The notes under the pieces were generated by a model. The model ran no database searches and was not told the DNA's origin. It was given only the letters and a program-made list of their open reading frames with translations. A stretch of 23,146 bases of DNA from CAZEJK01 sp964512045 (GTDB lineage: Bacteria; Acidobacteriota; Thermoanaerobaculia; Thermoanaerobaculales; Sulfomarinibacteraceae): the NCBI GenBank assembly GCA_964512045.1, contig CAZEJK010000069.1:1-23146 (forward strand), in the 5' to 3' direction. How positions within the stretch are numbered: position 1 is the stretch's first letter; each line of letters opens with the position of its first letter. Positions 14,951-23,062 of this stretch are shown one piece after another. The translations under genes were made by a program, and so were the position numbers.

Positions 14951-15727
14951 GTGAACTGTATCGTCTGCATCTGTCACGTGCCGGACACCGCTGCCATCAT
15001 CAAGATCGGTGGTGACGGCAAGAGCATCGATGAGACCGGCATCAAGTGGATCGTCTCCCCCAACGATGAGTACGCCCTCGAGGCGGCGCTGCAGCTGACC
15101 GAGGCTGAGGGCGGTGAGGTGACGGTCATCACCTACGGTCCGCAGCGAGCCGAGGCGGCGCTTCGTGACGGGTTGGCCCGCGGCGCCCACAAGGCGGTGC
15201 ACATCGAGGGTGGCGAAGGCACACTGGGCGACAGCTACGCGATCGCCAAGATGCTTGCCGGCGCCATCTCGGGCCGCGAGTACGATCTCATCCTGTGTGG
15301 GCTGAAAGGCGTCGGAACGGACAACGCTCAGGTGGGTCCGATGCTTGCGGAGATGTTGGATGTCCCGCACGTCTCGGCCGTCGCCTCGCTGGACGTGGGT
15401 GACGGCTCGCTGACCGCCGAGCGCGAGATCGAGGGTGGCTCGGAGGTGGTGACGTCGTCCATGCCGGCGGTGTTGACCTGCCAGAAGGGGCTGAACGAGC
15501 CACGCTATGCGGCGCTACGTGGCATCATGGCGGCGAAGCGCAAGCCGATCGAGAAGATCGAGGCGGACGATGCGGCACTGGCCTCGGACGAAGCACGCTA
15601 CCGTACGGTCGCGCTCGAGCTTCCTCCGGAGAAGTCGGCCGGCACGGTGATCAACGGTGAGGACGACCCGGCCGCGGCAGCAGCCGAGCTGGTGAAGCTG
15701 CTGCACGAAGAGGCCAGAGCGGTGTAA
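14951..15727 (+). CDS. etfB: Electron transfer flavoprotein beta subunit
   Basis: The 258-aa protein is the ETF small subunit, which with EtfA carries electrons from acyl-CoA and other dehydrogenases to the quinone pool. It begins with the family pattern (CICHVPDTAAIIKI, then SPNDEYALEAALQL) and has the nucleotide-contact segment LKGVGTDNAQVGPMLAEML. Start GTG 14951 is set by GGGAGG ten bases upstream; in-frame codons back to 14915 sit in the leader. etfA follows after 11 bases with its own AGGAGG. The perfect FadR-like palindrome at the promoter suggests repression relieved by long-chain acyl-CoA, thus a role in fatty-acid degradation. No acyl-CoA dehydrogenase or ETF-quinone oxidoreductase is adjacent. 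Confidence 0.96.
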   Translation: MNCIVCICHVPDTAAIIKIGGDGKSIDETGIKWIVSPNDEYALEAALQLTEAEGGEVTVITYGPQRAEAALRDGLARGAHKAVHIEGGEGTLGDSYAIAKMLAGAISGREYDLILCGLKGVGTDNAQVGPMLAEMLDVPHVSAVASLDVGDGSLTAEREIEGGSEVVTSSMPAVLTCQKGLNEPRYAALRGIMAAKRKPIEKIEADDAALASDEARYRTVALELPPEKSAGTVINGEDDPAAAAAELVKLLHEEARAV

Positions 15728-15738
15728 GGAGGTCCACC

Positions 15739-16695
15739 ATGGCAGGAATCCTGGTTTTCATCGAGCAGCGCGGTGGCTCCGTTCGGAAAGGCTCGCTGGA
15801 GGCGTTGAGCGAGGCGAAGCGGCACTCCGATACGGTGAGCGCCGTGATCGCAGGGAGCAACATCGGCGACGCGGCGTCGTCTCTGGGTGAGTACGGCGCG
15901 CAGAAGGTGTTTGTGGCGGACAACCCTGACCTGGAGAGCTATCAGTCCGAAGGGTACGCCGCAGCGGTGGCCAAGGCCGTGGAGATGGCCGGGCCGGATG
16001 CGGTGTTCTTCTCCGCAACAGCGATGGGGAAGGACCTGGCGCCGAGAGTGGCGGCGCGCCTTGACGTCGGCTGTCTCGCGGATGTCGTCGAGCTCAAGCT
16101 GACCGACGACGGCTTCCAGGCGAAGCGTCCGGTGTACTCGGGCAAGGCGTTCGCCACCGTGGACACCGCCGGCAAGCGGCCTCAGCTGATCAGCCTGCGG
16201 CCGAACGTGTTCAATGCGGAGCCGGTGGGCGGAACCGCAGAGATCGTCGCGCTGGACGGGCTGGACCTCGGAATCCGGGCGAAGGTCACCGAGCTCAAGA
16301 CGGCGGCAGGAGACGAGCTGGACGTTGCCGAGGCGGACGTCATCGTATCCGGTGGTCGTGGTCTGAAGGAGGCCGAGAACTTCAAGCTGATTCGCGAGCT
16401 TGCGGATGTGCTCGGCGCTGCCGTCGGCGCATCGCGCGCGGTCGTCGATGCAGGCTGGATCGAGCACAAGCATCAGGTGGGCCAGACCGGTAAGGTGGTC
16501 AGCCCCTCGATGTACGTTGCGTGTGGTATCTCCGGTGCGATTCAGCACCTGGCGGGCATGAGCTCGTCGAAGATTATCGTCGCCATCAACAAGGACGCGG
16601 AAGCTCCGATCTTCAAGGTTGCCGATTACGGAGTCGTCGGCGACCTGTTCGACGTTGTTCCTGCGATGGTCGAGGAGATCAAGAAGCTCCAGTAA
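15739..16695 (+). CDS. etfA: Electron transfer flavoprotein alpha subunit
   Basis: The 318-aa large ETF subunit has an N-terminal alpha/beta domain (1-185) and the C-terminal FAD-binding domain. FAD signatures are all present: GASRAVVDAGW (230-240, R233), QVGQTGK (246-252), GISGAIQH (263-270) and NKDAEAPIF (284-292), ending with ADYGVVGDLF. The length is normal. ATG 15739 has AGGAGG about ten bases upstream, overlapping the etfB stop region, so the genes form an operon. A GC-rich hairpin 28 bases after the stop probably ends the transcript. No ferredoxin domain or extra cluster-binding Cys motif is seen, so nothing in the sequence argues for a fused bifurcating form. Confidence 0.97.
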   Translation: MAGILVFIEQRGGSVRKGSLEALSEAKRHSDTVSAVIAGSNIGDAASSLGEYGAQKVFVADNPDLESYQSEGYAAAVAKAVEMAGPDAVFFSATAMGKDLAPRVAARLDVGCLADVVELKLTDDGFQAKRPVYSGKAFATVDTAGKRPQLISLRPNVFNAEPVGGTAEIVALDGLDLGIRAKVTELKTAAGDELDVAEADVIVSGGRGLKEAENFKLIRELADVLGAAVGASRAVVDAGWIEHKHQVGQTGKVVSPSMYVACGISGAIQHLAGMSSSKIIVAINKDAEAPIFKVADYGVVGDLFDVVPAMVEEIKKLQ

Positions 16696-16722
16696 CGTTG
16701 CGGAACGGCAGTAGCTTCTCCC

Positions 16723-16758
16723 ACGGCGGCGGGCGGCAGCACTCGCCGCCGTTGTTGT
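16723..16758 (+). terminator. Probable intrinsic terminator of etfBA
   Basis: ACGGCGGCG (16723-16731) pairs with CGCCGCCGT (16744-16752), a 9-bp GC-rich stem with a 12-base loop, followed by TGTTGT. It is 27 bases after the etfA stop. The T-rich stretch is interrupted by G, so strength is uncertain. Confidence 0.55.
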
Positions 16759-16792
16759 GCCTGAAGTAGCTCTCAAAGCCGGGTGTTCAGGT

Positions 16793-16913
16793 GGGCGTTG
16801 GCGGCTTGAAACTGCGTATCTTCGAAAACTCGATGCATGATCGCCGGGGCCGGATGGCCGGGATCCGGCTGGCGGGACCGGGACCGGGGCCAGGACCGGA
16901 GCCGGGTTGCGGC
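16793..16913. repeat. Dispersed repeat, copy B, with longer hexanucleotide array
   Basis: This is the second copy of the element at 14642-14756, in the same orientation. The hexamer array here is 16873-16906 (CGGGAC, CGGGAC, CGGGGC, CAGGAC, CGGAGC, CGGG), one unit longer than in copy A. Read on the minus strand both copies contain VFED followed about 6 residues later by ANA, hinting at shared ancestry with a coding sequence, but neither is a convincing gene. It occupies most of the 276-bp gap before glyQ. Confidence 0.7.
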
Positions 16914-16936
16914 CCGCGGCCGCGTTGGCTGCGACA

Positions 16937-16945
16937 TGGTATCCT
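16937..16945 (+). promoter_or_regulatory. Extended -10 candidate for glyQ-glyS-ppdK
   Basis: TGG-TATCCT (16937-16945) resembles an extended -10 box, with transcription then starting about 20 bases before GTG 16972. No -35 hexamer is found at the right distance, and the sequence immediately upstream is repeat copy B. No T-box leader structure is apparent. Confidence 0.3.
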
Positions 16946-16971
16946 TCGCAGCTGTCGATGAGGAGGTGGGA

Positions 16972-17868
16972 GTGGACCTGCAGACGGTGATTCTGTCACT
17001 CGAGGAGTACTGGGCCGAGCGCGGCTGCATCGTGCAGCAGCCGTACGACCTGGAGGTCGGCGCCGGCACCATGCATCCCGAGACGTTCCTCCGGGTGCTG
17101 GGCCCCGAGCCGTACCGTGTCGCCTACGTCCAGCCGTCGCGACGTCCCGCGGACGCGCGCTACGGCGAGAACCCGTTTCGTCTCGGCAAGCATCTGCAGC
17201 TGCAGGTGATCCTCAAGCCGTCACCGATCGACGTTCAGGAGCTCTATCTTTCCTCGCTCGAGGCGATCGGCGTCGATCCCGCTGTTCACGATATCCGCTT
17301 CGAGGAGGACAACTGGGAGTCGCCGACCCTCGGCGCCTGGGGAGTGGGCTGGCAGGTCCTGCTCGACGGCATGGAGATCACGCAGTTCACCTACTTCCAG
17401 CAGGCAGGCGGCGTCGAGCTGGCGCCGATCTCGGTGGAGCTCACCTACGGTCTTGAGCGGATCTCGATGTTCCTCCAGCGGCGCGACTCGGCCTACGATC
17501 TCGAGTGGGGCGGTGGTATTGCGTACGGCCGTGTGCGCATGGCCGATGAGTACGAGTCCTCCGTGTACGGGTTCGAGGTGGCGGACGTGGCGATGCTCCG
17601 GCGTCACTTCGAGGACTGGGAACGGGAGGCGCTTCGGTGTGTCGAGCACGATCCGCCGTTGGTGGTTCCGGCCCTGGAGGCAACCCTCAAGACCTCCCAT
17701 CTGTTCAACCTCCTGGATGCCCGCGGCGCAGTGTCCGTCACCGAGCGGGTCGGGCTGATCGCCAGGGTTCGCCGTAACGCGATCCGGGTGGCGAAGGCGT
17801 ACGTGGCCCAGCGGGAGCAGCTTGACCACCCCCTCGGCAACCCGCTGACAGACGAGGGGGTGGCGTGA
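16972..17868 (+). CDS. glyQ: Glycyl-tRNA synthetase alpha subunit
   Basis: The 298-aa protein is the class II catalytic subunit of the bacterial alpha2beta2 GlyRS. Signature stretches are intact: LEEYWAERGCIVQQPYD near the N-terminus, GAGTMHPETFLRVLGPEP, then the conserved QPSRRPADARYGENP (54-68), and WEVLLDGMEI-type region (GWQVLLDGMEITQFTYFQQ). The length is typical. Start GTG 16972 has AGGAGG (16961-16966) five bases upstream and fits the family N-terminus; an in-frame ATG at 16936 lies over the -10-like box. Its stop overlaps the glyS start (TGATG). It acts in the cytoplasm, charging tRNA-Gly. Confidence 0.97.
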   Translation: MDLQTVILSLEEYWAERGCIVQQPYDLEVGAGTMHPETFLRVLGPEPYRVAYVQPSRRPADARYGENPFRLGKHLQLQVILKPSPIDVQELYLSSLEAIGVDPAVHDIRFEEDNWESPTLGAWGVGWQVLLDGMEITQFTYFQQAGGVELAPISVELTYGLERISMFLQRRDSAYDLEWGGGIAYGRVRMADEYESSVYGFEVADVAMLRRHFEDWEREALRCVEHDPPLVVPALEATLKTSHLFNLLDARGAVSVTERVGLIARVRRNAIRVAKAYVAQREQLDHPLGNPLTDEGVA

Positions 17869-19955
17869 TGGCGCGGCTGCTGGTGGAGCTGCGGACGGAG
17901 GAGATTCCCGCCAACGCATTGCCCGGAGCCCGCGATCAGCTGGCGGCGGGGTTTCGGGCCGGTCTGGAGGCGGCAGGGTACGAGGGCGCCGAGGTCTCGG
18001 TGTACTCCACCGCACGCCGGCTGGCCGTGGTGGTTGACGGGCTGGCGGCGCGCCAGCCGGATCGCTCCGAGCTGGTCACAGGCCCGCCCACATCGGTGGC
18101 GTATGACGCCGCAGGAGCTCCCACCAAGGCCGCCGAGGGGTTTGCCCGTAAGGTCGGGCTGGCGGTGGATCAGCTGGATGTCGTGACGACGACCAAGGGC
18201 GAGTACCTCGCCGCGACCGTGACCACTGCAGGGAGGCCGACTCCCGAGGTCGCCGCCGAGCTGATCGTCAGCGTGGTGCGGTCGTTGCGGTTTCCCAAGA
18301 CCATGCGCTGGGGGTTGGGACGCGAGCAGTTCGTGCGGCCGGTTCACGGCGTGCTGGCGACCTTCGATGGGCAGCCGCTCCCGCTCGAGCTGTTCGGGCT
18401 GCACGCAGTGTCGCAAACGACCGGGCACACGAGGATGGCGACCGAGGAATGGCAGGTGAGCGCCACCGACGACGACTACGTCGGTGCGCTGGCAGCGCGT
18501 GGGGTGCTCGTGAGCCCGGATGAACGGCGCGAGCGGCTCGATGCAGCGGCCAGGCGCCTGGCCGAGGAGGTGGGATGCGCCGTCCATCCCGATCCGGAGC
18601 TGATGGCGGAGCACGTCGAGCTGGTGGAGTACCCCGGGCTGGTTCGGGGAACGATCGCGGAGCGTTTTCTGAATCTGCCCCGGGAGGTGGTGATCACCAC
18701 CCTCCGGCACCATCAGAAGTGTCTGATTCTCGAACGGGACGGCGTGCTCGCCCCGTACTTCCTGGCGGTGATCGATCGTCCGGACGATCCGGAGGGTCTG
18801 ATCCGGCAGGGCAACGAGTGGGTGATCGGCGCTCGTCTGGCGGACGCCGAGTTCTTCTTCGCCGAGGACCGCAAGCAGACGATGTCAGAGCGGGCCGCAT
18901 GGCTCGAACGTCTCGAGCTGCACGCCACCCTCGGATCGATGGCGGCCAAGGCGGAGCGTGTGGCCGATCTGGCCCGGGTCTGCGTAGCGGCGGCGGCCCT
19001 GGATGTCGGCGACGTGGATCTGACCGACACGGCGGCGCTGGTCAAGGCCGATCTGGCGAGTCAGATGGTGGCCGAGTTTCCCGAGCTGCAGGGGATCATG
19101 GGTGGCCACTACCTGCGGCTCGAGGACGCGCCGGAGGCCGTGTGGACGGCCGCGCGCGACCACTACCGTCCGCAAGGGTTCGAAGGGACACTACCGGCAT
19201 CAGAGGTGGGGAGGGTCCTCGGTCTGGCCGATCGGATCGACACGGTGGCCGGCCTGTTTGCCGTGGGCGAGGTTCCCACCGGTTCGCGCGATCCGTTCGG
19301 GCTGCGCCGAGCCGCGCAAGGGGCGGTGCGGATCGCTGCCGAGGCGGGGTGGGACCTCCATCTCGGAGTGGTCATCGATCGGGCGGTGGCCGCGTTCGAG
19401 CCGCTCGGTCTGGACGGCCTGGACCCAGCGGCACACGGCGTCCACGAGTTCGTTGCCGAGCGCGTGCGCCGCTACCTGATCGACAGGGTCGGCGTCGCCC
19501 AGGATACCGCCGAGGCGGTGATGGCGGCCGGCTGGGAGCGGCTCGCCGAGACGGTCGCGCGCGCCCGTGCTCTCGAGCAGGTGCGGGTCCGTCCGGAGTT
19601 CGAGGTCCTCGCGACCGCGTTCAAGAGGGTTCGCAATATTCTCGCGGACCAGGATGCCGGCCAGTTCGATCCGAGCCTCGCGGAGCAAGCGGAGGAGCGT
19701 CAGCTCGCTGAAAGCTCGGAGCAGCTGGAGAAGCGTCTTGCCGCTCTCGTCGCTGACGGCAGGTTTGTCGATGCGTTCGAAGCGGCGGCGGAGCTTGCAC
19801 CCGTCCTGGACCGGTTCTTCGAGGAGGTTTTGGTGATGGCGCCGGAGCCCCGCCTGCGCGATAACAGAATCGCCGTGCTGGCCGCGGTCAGCAGGAATTT
19901 CACGACACTCGCTGATCTTTCCAGACTTCAAGTGGAAGGGAGCTCGACAGAATGA
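17868..19955 (+). CDS. glyS: Glycyl-tRNA synthetase beta subunit
   Basis: The 695-aa beta subunit recognises tRNA-Gly and is needed with GlyQ for charging. The N-terminus reads LLVELRTEEIPANALPGAR as expected, followed by RRLAVVVDGLA, MRWGLGREQFVRPVHGVLA and the conserved LPREVVITTLRHHQKC. Further blocks are GNEWVIGARLADAEFFFAEDR and GIMGGHYLRLEDAPEAVWTA, with a C-terminal DALR-like anticodon-binding helical domain (about 590-690). ATG 17868 shares one base with the glyQ stop; an alternative GTG at 17865 adds one residue. The TGA stop overlaps the ppdK ATG (ATGA), making a three-gene translationally coupled unit. Confidence 0.97.
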   Translation: MARLLVELRTEEIPANALPGARDQLAAGFRAGLEAAGYEGAEVSVYSTARRLAVVVDGLAARQPDRSELVTGPPTSVAYDAAGAPTKAAEGFARKVGLAVDQLDVVTTTKGEYLAATVTTAGRPTPEVAAELIVSVVRSLRFPKTMRWGLGREQFVRPVHGVLATFDGQPLPLELFGLHAVSQTTGHTRMATEEWQVSATDDDYVGALAARGVLVSPDERRERLDAAARRLAEEVGCAVHPDPELMAEHVELVEYPGLVRGTIAERFLNLPREVVITTLRHHQKCLILERDGVLAPYFLAVIDRPDDPEGLIRQGNEWVIGARLADAEFFFAEDRKQTMSERAAWLERLELHATLGSMAAKAERVADLARVCVAAAALDVGDVDLTDTAALVKADLASQMVAEFPELQGIMGGHYLRLEDAPEAVWTAARDHYRPQGFEGTLPASEVGRVLGLADRIDTVAGLFAVGEVPTGSRDPFGLRRAAQGAVRIAAEAGWDLHLGVVIDRAVAAFEPLGLDGLDPAAHGVHEFVAERVRRYLIDRVGVAQDTAEAVMAAGWERLAETVARARALEQVRVRPEFEVLATAFKRVRNILADQDAGQFDPSLAEQAEERQLAESSEQLEKRLAALVADGRFVDAFEAAAELAPVLDRFFEEVLVMAPEPRLRDNRIAVLAAVSRNFTTLADLSRLQVEGSSTE

Positions 19956-22681
19956 ATCAGACAGCTACCAAGTACGTGTACAGCTTCGGTGGACGCGAGG
20001 CAGAAGGTCGCGCCGACATGAAGAACCTGCTCGGCGGCAAGGGCGCCAACCTGGCCGAGATGGCGAACCTCGGCATCCCGGTTCCGGCTGGTTTCACCCT
20101 GACGACCGACCTCTGCACCTACTACGACACCCACGACAGGACCTACCCCGAGGGTCTGGAGGCGGAGGTCGAGGCGGCGCTGGCCAAGGTCGAGGAGATC
20201 ATGGGTGCGAAGTTCGGTGACACCGACAACCCGCTCCTCATCTCCGTTCGCTCCGGCGCCCGTCAGTCGATGCCGGGGATGATGGAGACCGTCTTGAACA
20301 TCGGTCTGTGCTCGGCAACGCTGCCCGGGCTGATCGCCAAGACCGAGAACCCGCGGTTCGTGTACGACGCCTACCGGCGCCTGATCACGATGTACTCCGA
20401 CGTGGTGATGGAGAAGGCGGCCGGCGTCGAGCCCGAGGAGGGCCAGGGGATACGCCAGCAGCTGGACCGGATCCTCGAGGAGATCAAGAAGGCGAACGGC
20501 TACGAGAACGATGCCCAGCTCACCGAGGACGACCTCAAGACTTTGATCGACCGGTACAAGGCGACGGTCAAGGACGTGCTGGGGACCGAGTTTCCGGACA
20601 CCGCCCGCGAGCAGCTGTGGGGTGGCATCGGCGCAGTGTTCGCGTCGTGGAACGGCAAGCGGGCGGTGTCGTACCGCAGGATCGAAGGCATCCCGGACGA
20701 GTGGGGCACCGCTGTCAACGTGCAGTCGATGGTGTTCGGCAACATGGGCGACACGTCGGCCACCGGTGTGGCGTTCACTCGCAACCCGGCCACCGGTGAC
20801 AACAAGTTCTACGGCGAGTGGCTGCCGAATGCGCAGGGCGAGGACGTGGTGGCGGGGACCCGGACCCCGAACCCGCTCAACGAGGACACCAAGAACGATC
20901 AGAACGAGCATCTGCCGTCGCTGGAGACTGCGATGCCGGAGGTCTACGGGCAGCTGGCAGAGATCCGCTCGAAGCTCGAGACCCACTACAAGGACATGCA
21001 GGACATCGAGTTCACCATCCAGGACGGTCGTCTGTGGATGCTGCAAACGCGTACCGGGAAGCGCACCGGCACCGCCGCACTGAACATGGCGATGGACATG
21101 CTCGACGAGGGGCTGATCGGCAAGCGGGATGCCGTGCTGAGGCTCAAGCCGCAGCAGCTCGATGAGCTGCTCCACCCGGTCGTTGATCCGGAAGCGGAGA
21201 AGCGGGCGAATGCGATCGCCAAGGGGCTGCCGGCGGGGCCGGGCGGCGCTGTCGGGCAGATCGTGTTCACGGCGGCCGATGCGGTGAAGTGGTACAAGGA
21301 CGGCAAGACCGTGCTCCTGGTTCGTGAGGAGACCAACCCTGAGGACGTCGAGGGAATGCGGGCTGCGGCAGGTATCCTCACCGGCCGGGGCGGCATGACA
21401 TCGCACGCGGCGTTGGTGGCTCGCGGCTGGGGCAAGTGCTGCATCGTCGGTGCGGGTTCCCTGGAGATCGACGTCAAGGCGAAGACGGTGTCTGTGGGCG
21501 GTCAGGTCTACCGTGAAGGCGACGTTCTGACCCTCAACGGCACTCGCGGCCTGGTGTACGCGGGCGAGCTCGAGATGATCGACGCGACCGAGAACCCGAG
21601 GTTCATCGAGTTCATGCAGATGGCCGACGAGATCCGGGTGCTCAAGGTCCGCACCAACGCAGACACCCCGGATGATGCCAGCACGGCGATCGAGTTCGGC
21701 GCCGAGGGGATCGGCCTGTTCCGCACGGAGCACATGTTCTACGGCAAGGGCTCGGAGGAGCCGCTGTTCAAGCTGCGCAAGATGATCATGGCGAACACCG
21801 AGAAGGAGCGGCGTGCGGCCCTGGACGAGCTGTTCCCGTTCGTCAAGCGGGACATGAAGGCGACCCTCGAGGTGATGGGTGAGCGTCCCGTGACCATCCG
21901 CCTGCTCGATCCGCCGCTGCACGAGTTCGTGCCGAACGATCGCGACGGCCGCGCCAAGCTGGCCGAGGCGATCGGCATCTCCCCCGAGGAGCTCGACCGG
22001 CGTGCGGAGGAGCTGCACGAGTCCAACCCGATGATGGGGCACCGCGGCGTGCGCCTCGGCGTGACCTTCCCCGAGGTCTCCGAGATGCAGTTCCGGGCCA
22101 TCCTCGAGGCGGCCGAGGAGCTGCGCGCCGAGGGCAAGAAGGTGTTCCCCGAGATCATGGTTCCGGTCGTCGGGATGAAGGAGGAGCTGGACAACCAGCT
22201 TGCCATCGCCAAGCGGGTGCACGCCGAGGTGTGCGGCAAGTTCGGCGTCGACGAGGTCGAGCATCTGTACGGCACGATGATCGAGATTCCGCGGGCCTGC
22301 CTGACTGCGGACGAGGTCGCCGAGACCGCCGAGTTCTTCTCGTTCGGAACCAACGATCTGACGCAGATGACGTTCGGCTTCTCGCGCGACGACATCGGCG
22401 GCTTCCTGGGTGAGTACCTGGATCGCAACATCCTGCCGAAGGACCCGTTCCAGGAGCTCGACAGGAGCTCGGTGGGTGAGCTCGTACGCACCGGTATCGA
22501 CAAGGGCCGCAGCACCAAGCCGCAGCTGAAGATCGGCATCTGCGGCGAGCACGGCGGCGACCCGAGCTCGGTGGAGTTCTGCCACATGGTCGGCATGGAC
22601 TACGTCAGCTGCTCGCCGTACCGCGTACCGATCGCCCGTCTCGCGGCGGCGCACGCGCAGATCAACCACCCCCGCGACTGA
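19952..22681 (+). CDS. ppdK: Pyruvate phosphate dikinase
   Basis: The 909-aa enzyme reversibly converts pyruvate, ATP and phosphate to PEP, AMP and PPi in the cytoplasm. The domain order is standard: ATP-grasp N-terminal domain (about 1-390, GGKGANLAEMANLGIPVPAG at 29-48 and SVRSGARQSMPGMMETVLN), swivelling phosphohistidine domain (GRGGMTSHAALVARG, catalytic H485, with T483 where regulated enzymes are phosphorylated), and the C-terminal TIM barrel (GLFRTEHMF; GICGEHGGDP with catalytic-acid C864; SCSPYRVPIARLAAA at the end). It is slightly longer than the ~875 aa of well-studied forms. ATG 19952 overlaps the glyS stop by four bases and is served by GGAAGGGAG, so it is expressed with GlyRS. No PPDK regulatory protein is nearby. 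A strong terminator follows. Confidence 0.98.
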   Translation: MNQTATKYVYSFGGREAEGRADMKNLLGGKGANLAEMANLGIPVPAGFTLTTDLCTYYDTHDRTYPEGLEAEVEAALAKVEEIMGAKFGDTDNPLLISVRSGARQSMPGMMETVLNIGLCSATLPGLIAKTENPRFVYDAYRRLITMYSDVVMEKAAGVEPEEGQGIRQQLDRILEEIKKANGYENDAQLTEDDLKTLIDRYKATVKDVLGTEFPDTAREQLWGGIGAVFASWNGKRAVSYRRIEGIPDEWGTAVNVQSMVFGNMGDTSATGVAFTRNPATGDNKFYGEWLPNAQGEDVVAGTRTPNPLNEDTKNDQNEHLPSLETAMPEVYGQLAEIRSKLETHYKDMQDIEFTIQDGRLWMLQTRTGKRTGTAALNMAMDMLDEGLIGKRDAVLRLKPQQLDELLHPVVDPEAEKRANAIAKGLPAGPGGAVGQIVFTAADAVKWYKDGKTVLLVREETNPEDVEGMRAAAGILTGRGGMTSHAALVARGWGKCCIVGAGSLEIDVKAKTVSVGGQVYREGDVLTLNGTRGLVYAGELEMIDATENPRFIEFMQMADEIRVLKVRTNADTPDDASTAIEFGAEGIGLFRTEHMFYGKGSEEPLFKLRKMIMANTEKERRAALDELFPFVKRDMKATLEVMGERPVTIRLLDPPLHEFVPNDRDGRAKLAEAIGISPEELDRRAEELHESNPMMGHRGVRLGVTFPEVSEMQFRAILEAAEELRAEGKKVFPEIMVPVVGMKEELDNQLAIAKRVHAEVCGKFGVDEVEHLYGTMIEIPRACLTADEVAETAEFFSFGTNDLTQMTFGFSRDDIGGFLGEYLDRNILPKDPFQELDRSSVGELVRTGIDKGRSTKPQLKIGICGEHGGDPSSVEFCHMVGMDYVSCSPYRVPIARLAAAHAQINHPRD

Positions 22682-22710
22682 GCCCCTGTCAGCTCGCAGA
22701 AGACCCTGCC

Positions 22711-22741
22711 ACGCCGCGCCCCTCGGGGCGCGGCGTTTCTC
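22711..22741 (+). terminator. Strong intrinsic terminator of glyQ-glyS-ppdK
   Basis: ACGCCGCGCCC (22711-22721) pairs perfectly with GGGCGCGGCGT (22726-22736) around a CTCG tetraloop, followed by TTCTC. The hairpin begins 29 bases after the ppdK stop. This is the clearest intrinsic terminator in the window, though the T-tract is short. Confidence 0.85.
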
Positions 22742-22790
22742 GTGCTGGGCTCGTGGGATCGGGCGTCCTCGTCCGCAGCAACCCCATCCG

Positions 22791-22853
22791 GAGCGCGGGC
22801 ATCCGTGCCCGCAGCCGATGCACCTTCGGAGCAGGCAGGGATGCCTGCGCTCC
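22791..22853. repeat. Twin-hairpin intergenic repeat (REP-like, 'SAGIPAC' type)
   Basis: Two adjacent hairpins: GCGGGCA-TCCG-TGCCCGC (22795-22812) and GCAGGCA-GGGA-TGCCTGC (22831-22848), the second flanked by GGA/CTCC. Translated in some frames this unit gives peptides like SAGIPAC (minus) and GAGRDACAP (plus), which I recognise as a recurrent spurious translation of intergenic repeats in several environmental phyla. No real coding is implied. Confidence 0.65.
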
Positions 22854-23007
22854 AGTACAGGGTGGCAGCACGGAGCACGGCGCGGTTCCGGTCCCGGTCA
22901 ACGGCCTCGGGCCTGCCCCGGCTTCGCTTCTCCCGCCCTGGCCTCACTGCTACGCCGTGGCCAGCGCCGGCTGTCACATTTGGAGAGCTGCGCACTCCGG
23001 TTGTGGT

Positions 23008-23062
23008 GGCCGGCGTCTCGCCGGCCGGGTGGGGGGCCGGTGGTTGGGGCTTCCAGCCCCGA
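23008..23062. repeat. Second pair of hairpin repeats
   Basis: GGCCGGCG-TCT-CGCCGGCC (23008-23026) is a perfect 8-bp stem with a 3-base loop. GGGGCT-TCC-AGCCCC (23046-23060) is a perfect 6-bp stem, extendable by T-A at 23044/23062 through a G-T wobble. The two are joined by a G-rich linker (GGGTGGGGGGCCGG). Their shape matches the twin hairpins 200 bases upstream, so both may be parts of one mosaic repeat family. Confidence 0.6.

Noticed and set aside
16696..16971. T-box riboswitch upstream of glyQ
   Set aside because: No T-box bulge sequence or stem I-like structure is visible; most of the gap is the dispersed repeat.
19928..22669. A 913-codon open frame on the minus strand opposite ppdK
   Set aside because: It is a mirror of the ppdK codon pattern in GC-rich DNA. 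The translation is His/Arg/Leu-rich with no recognisable domain, while the plus frame has every PPDK motif.
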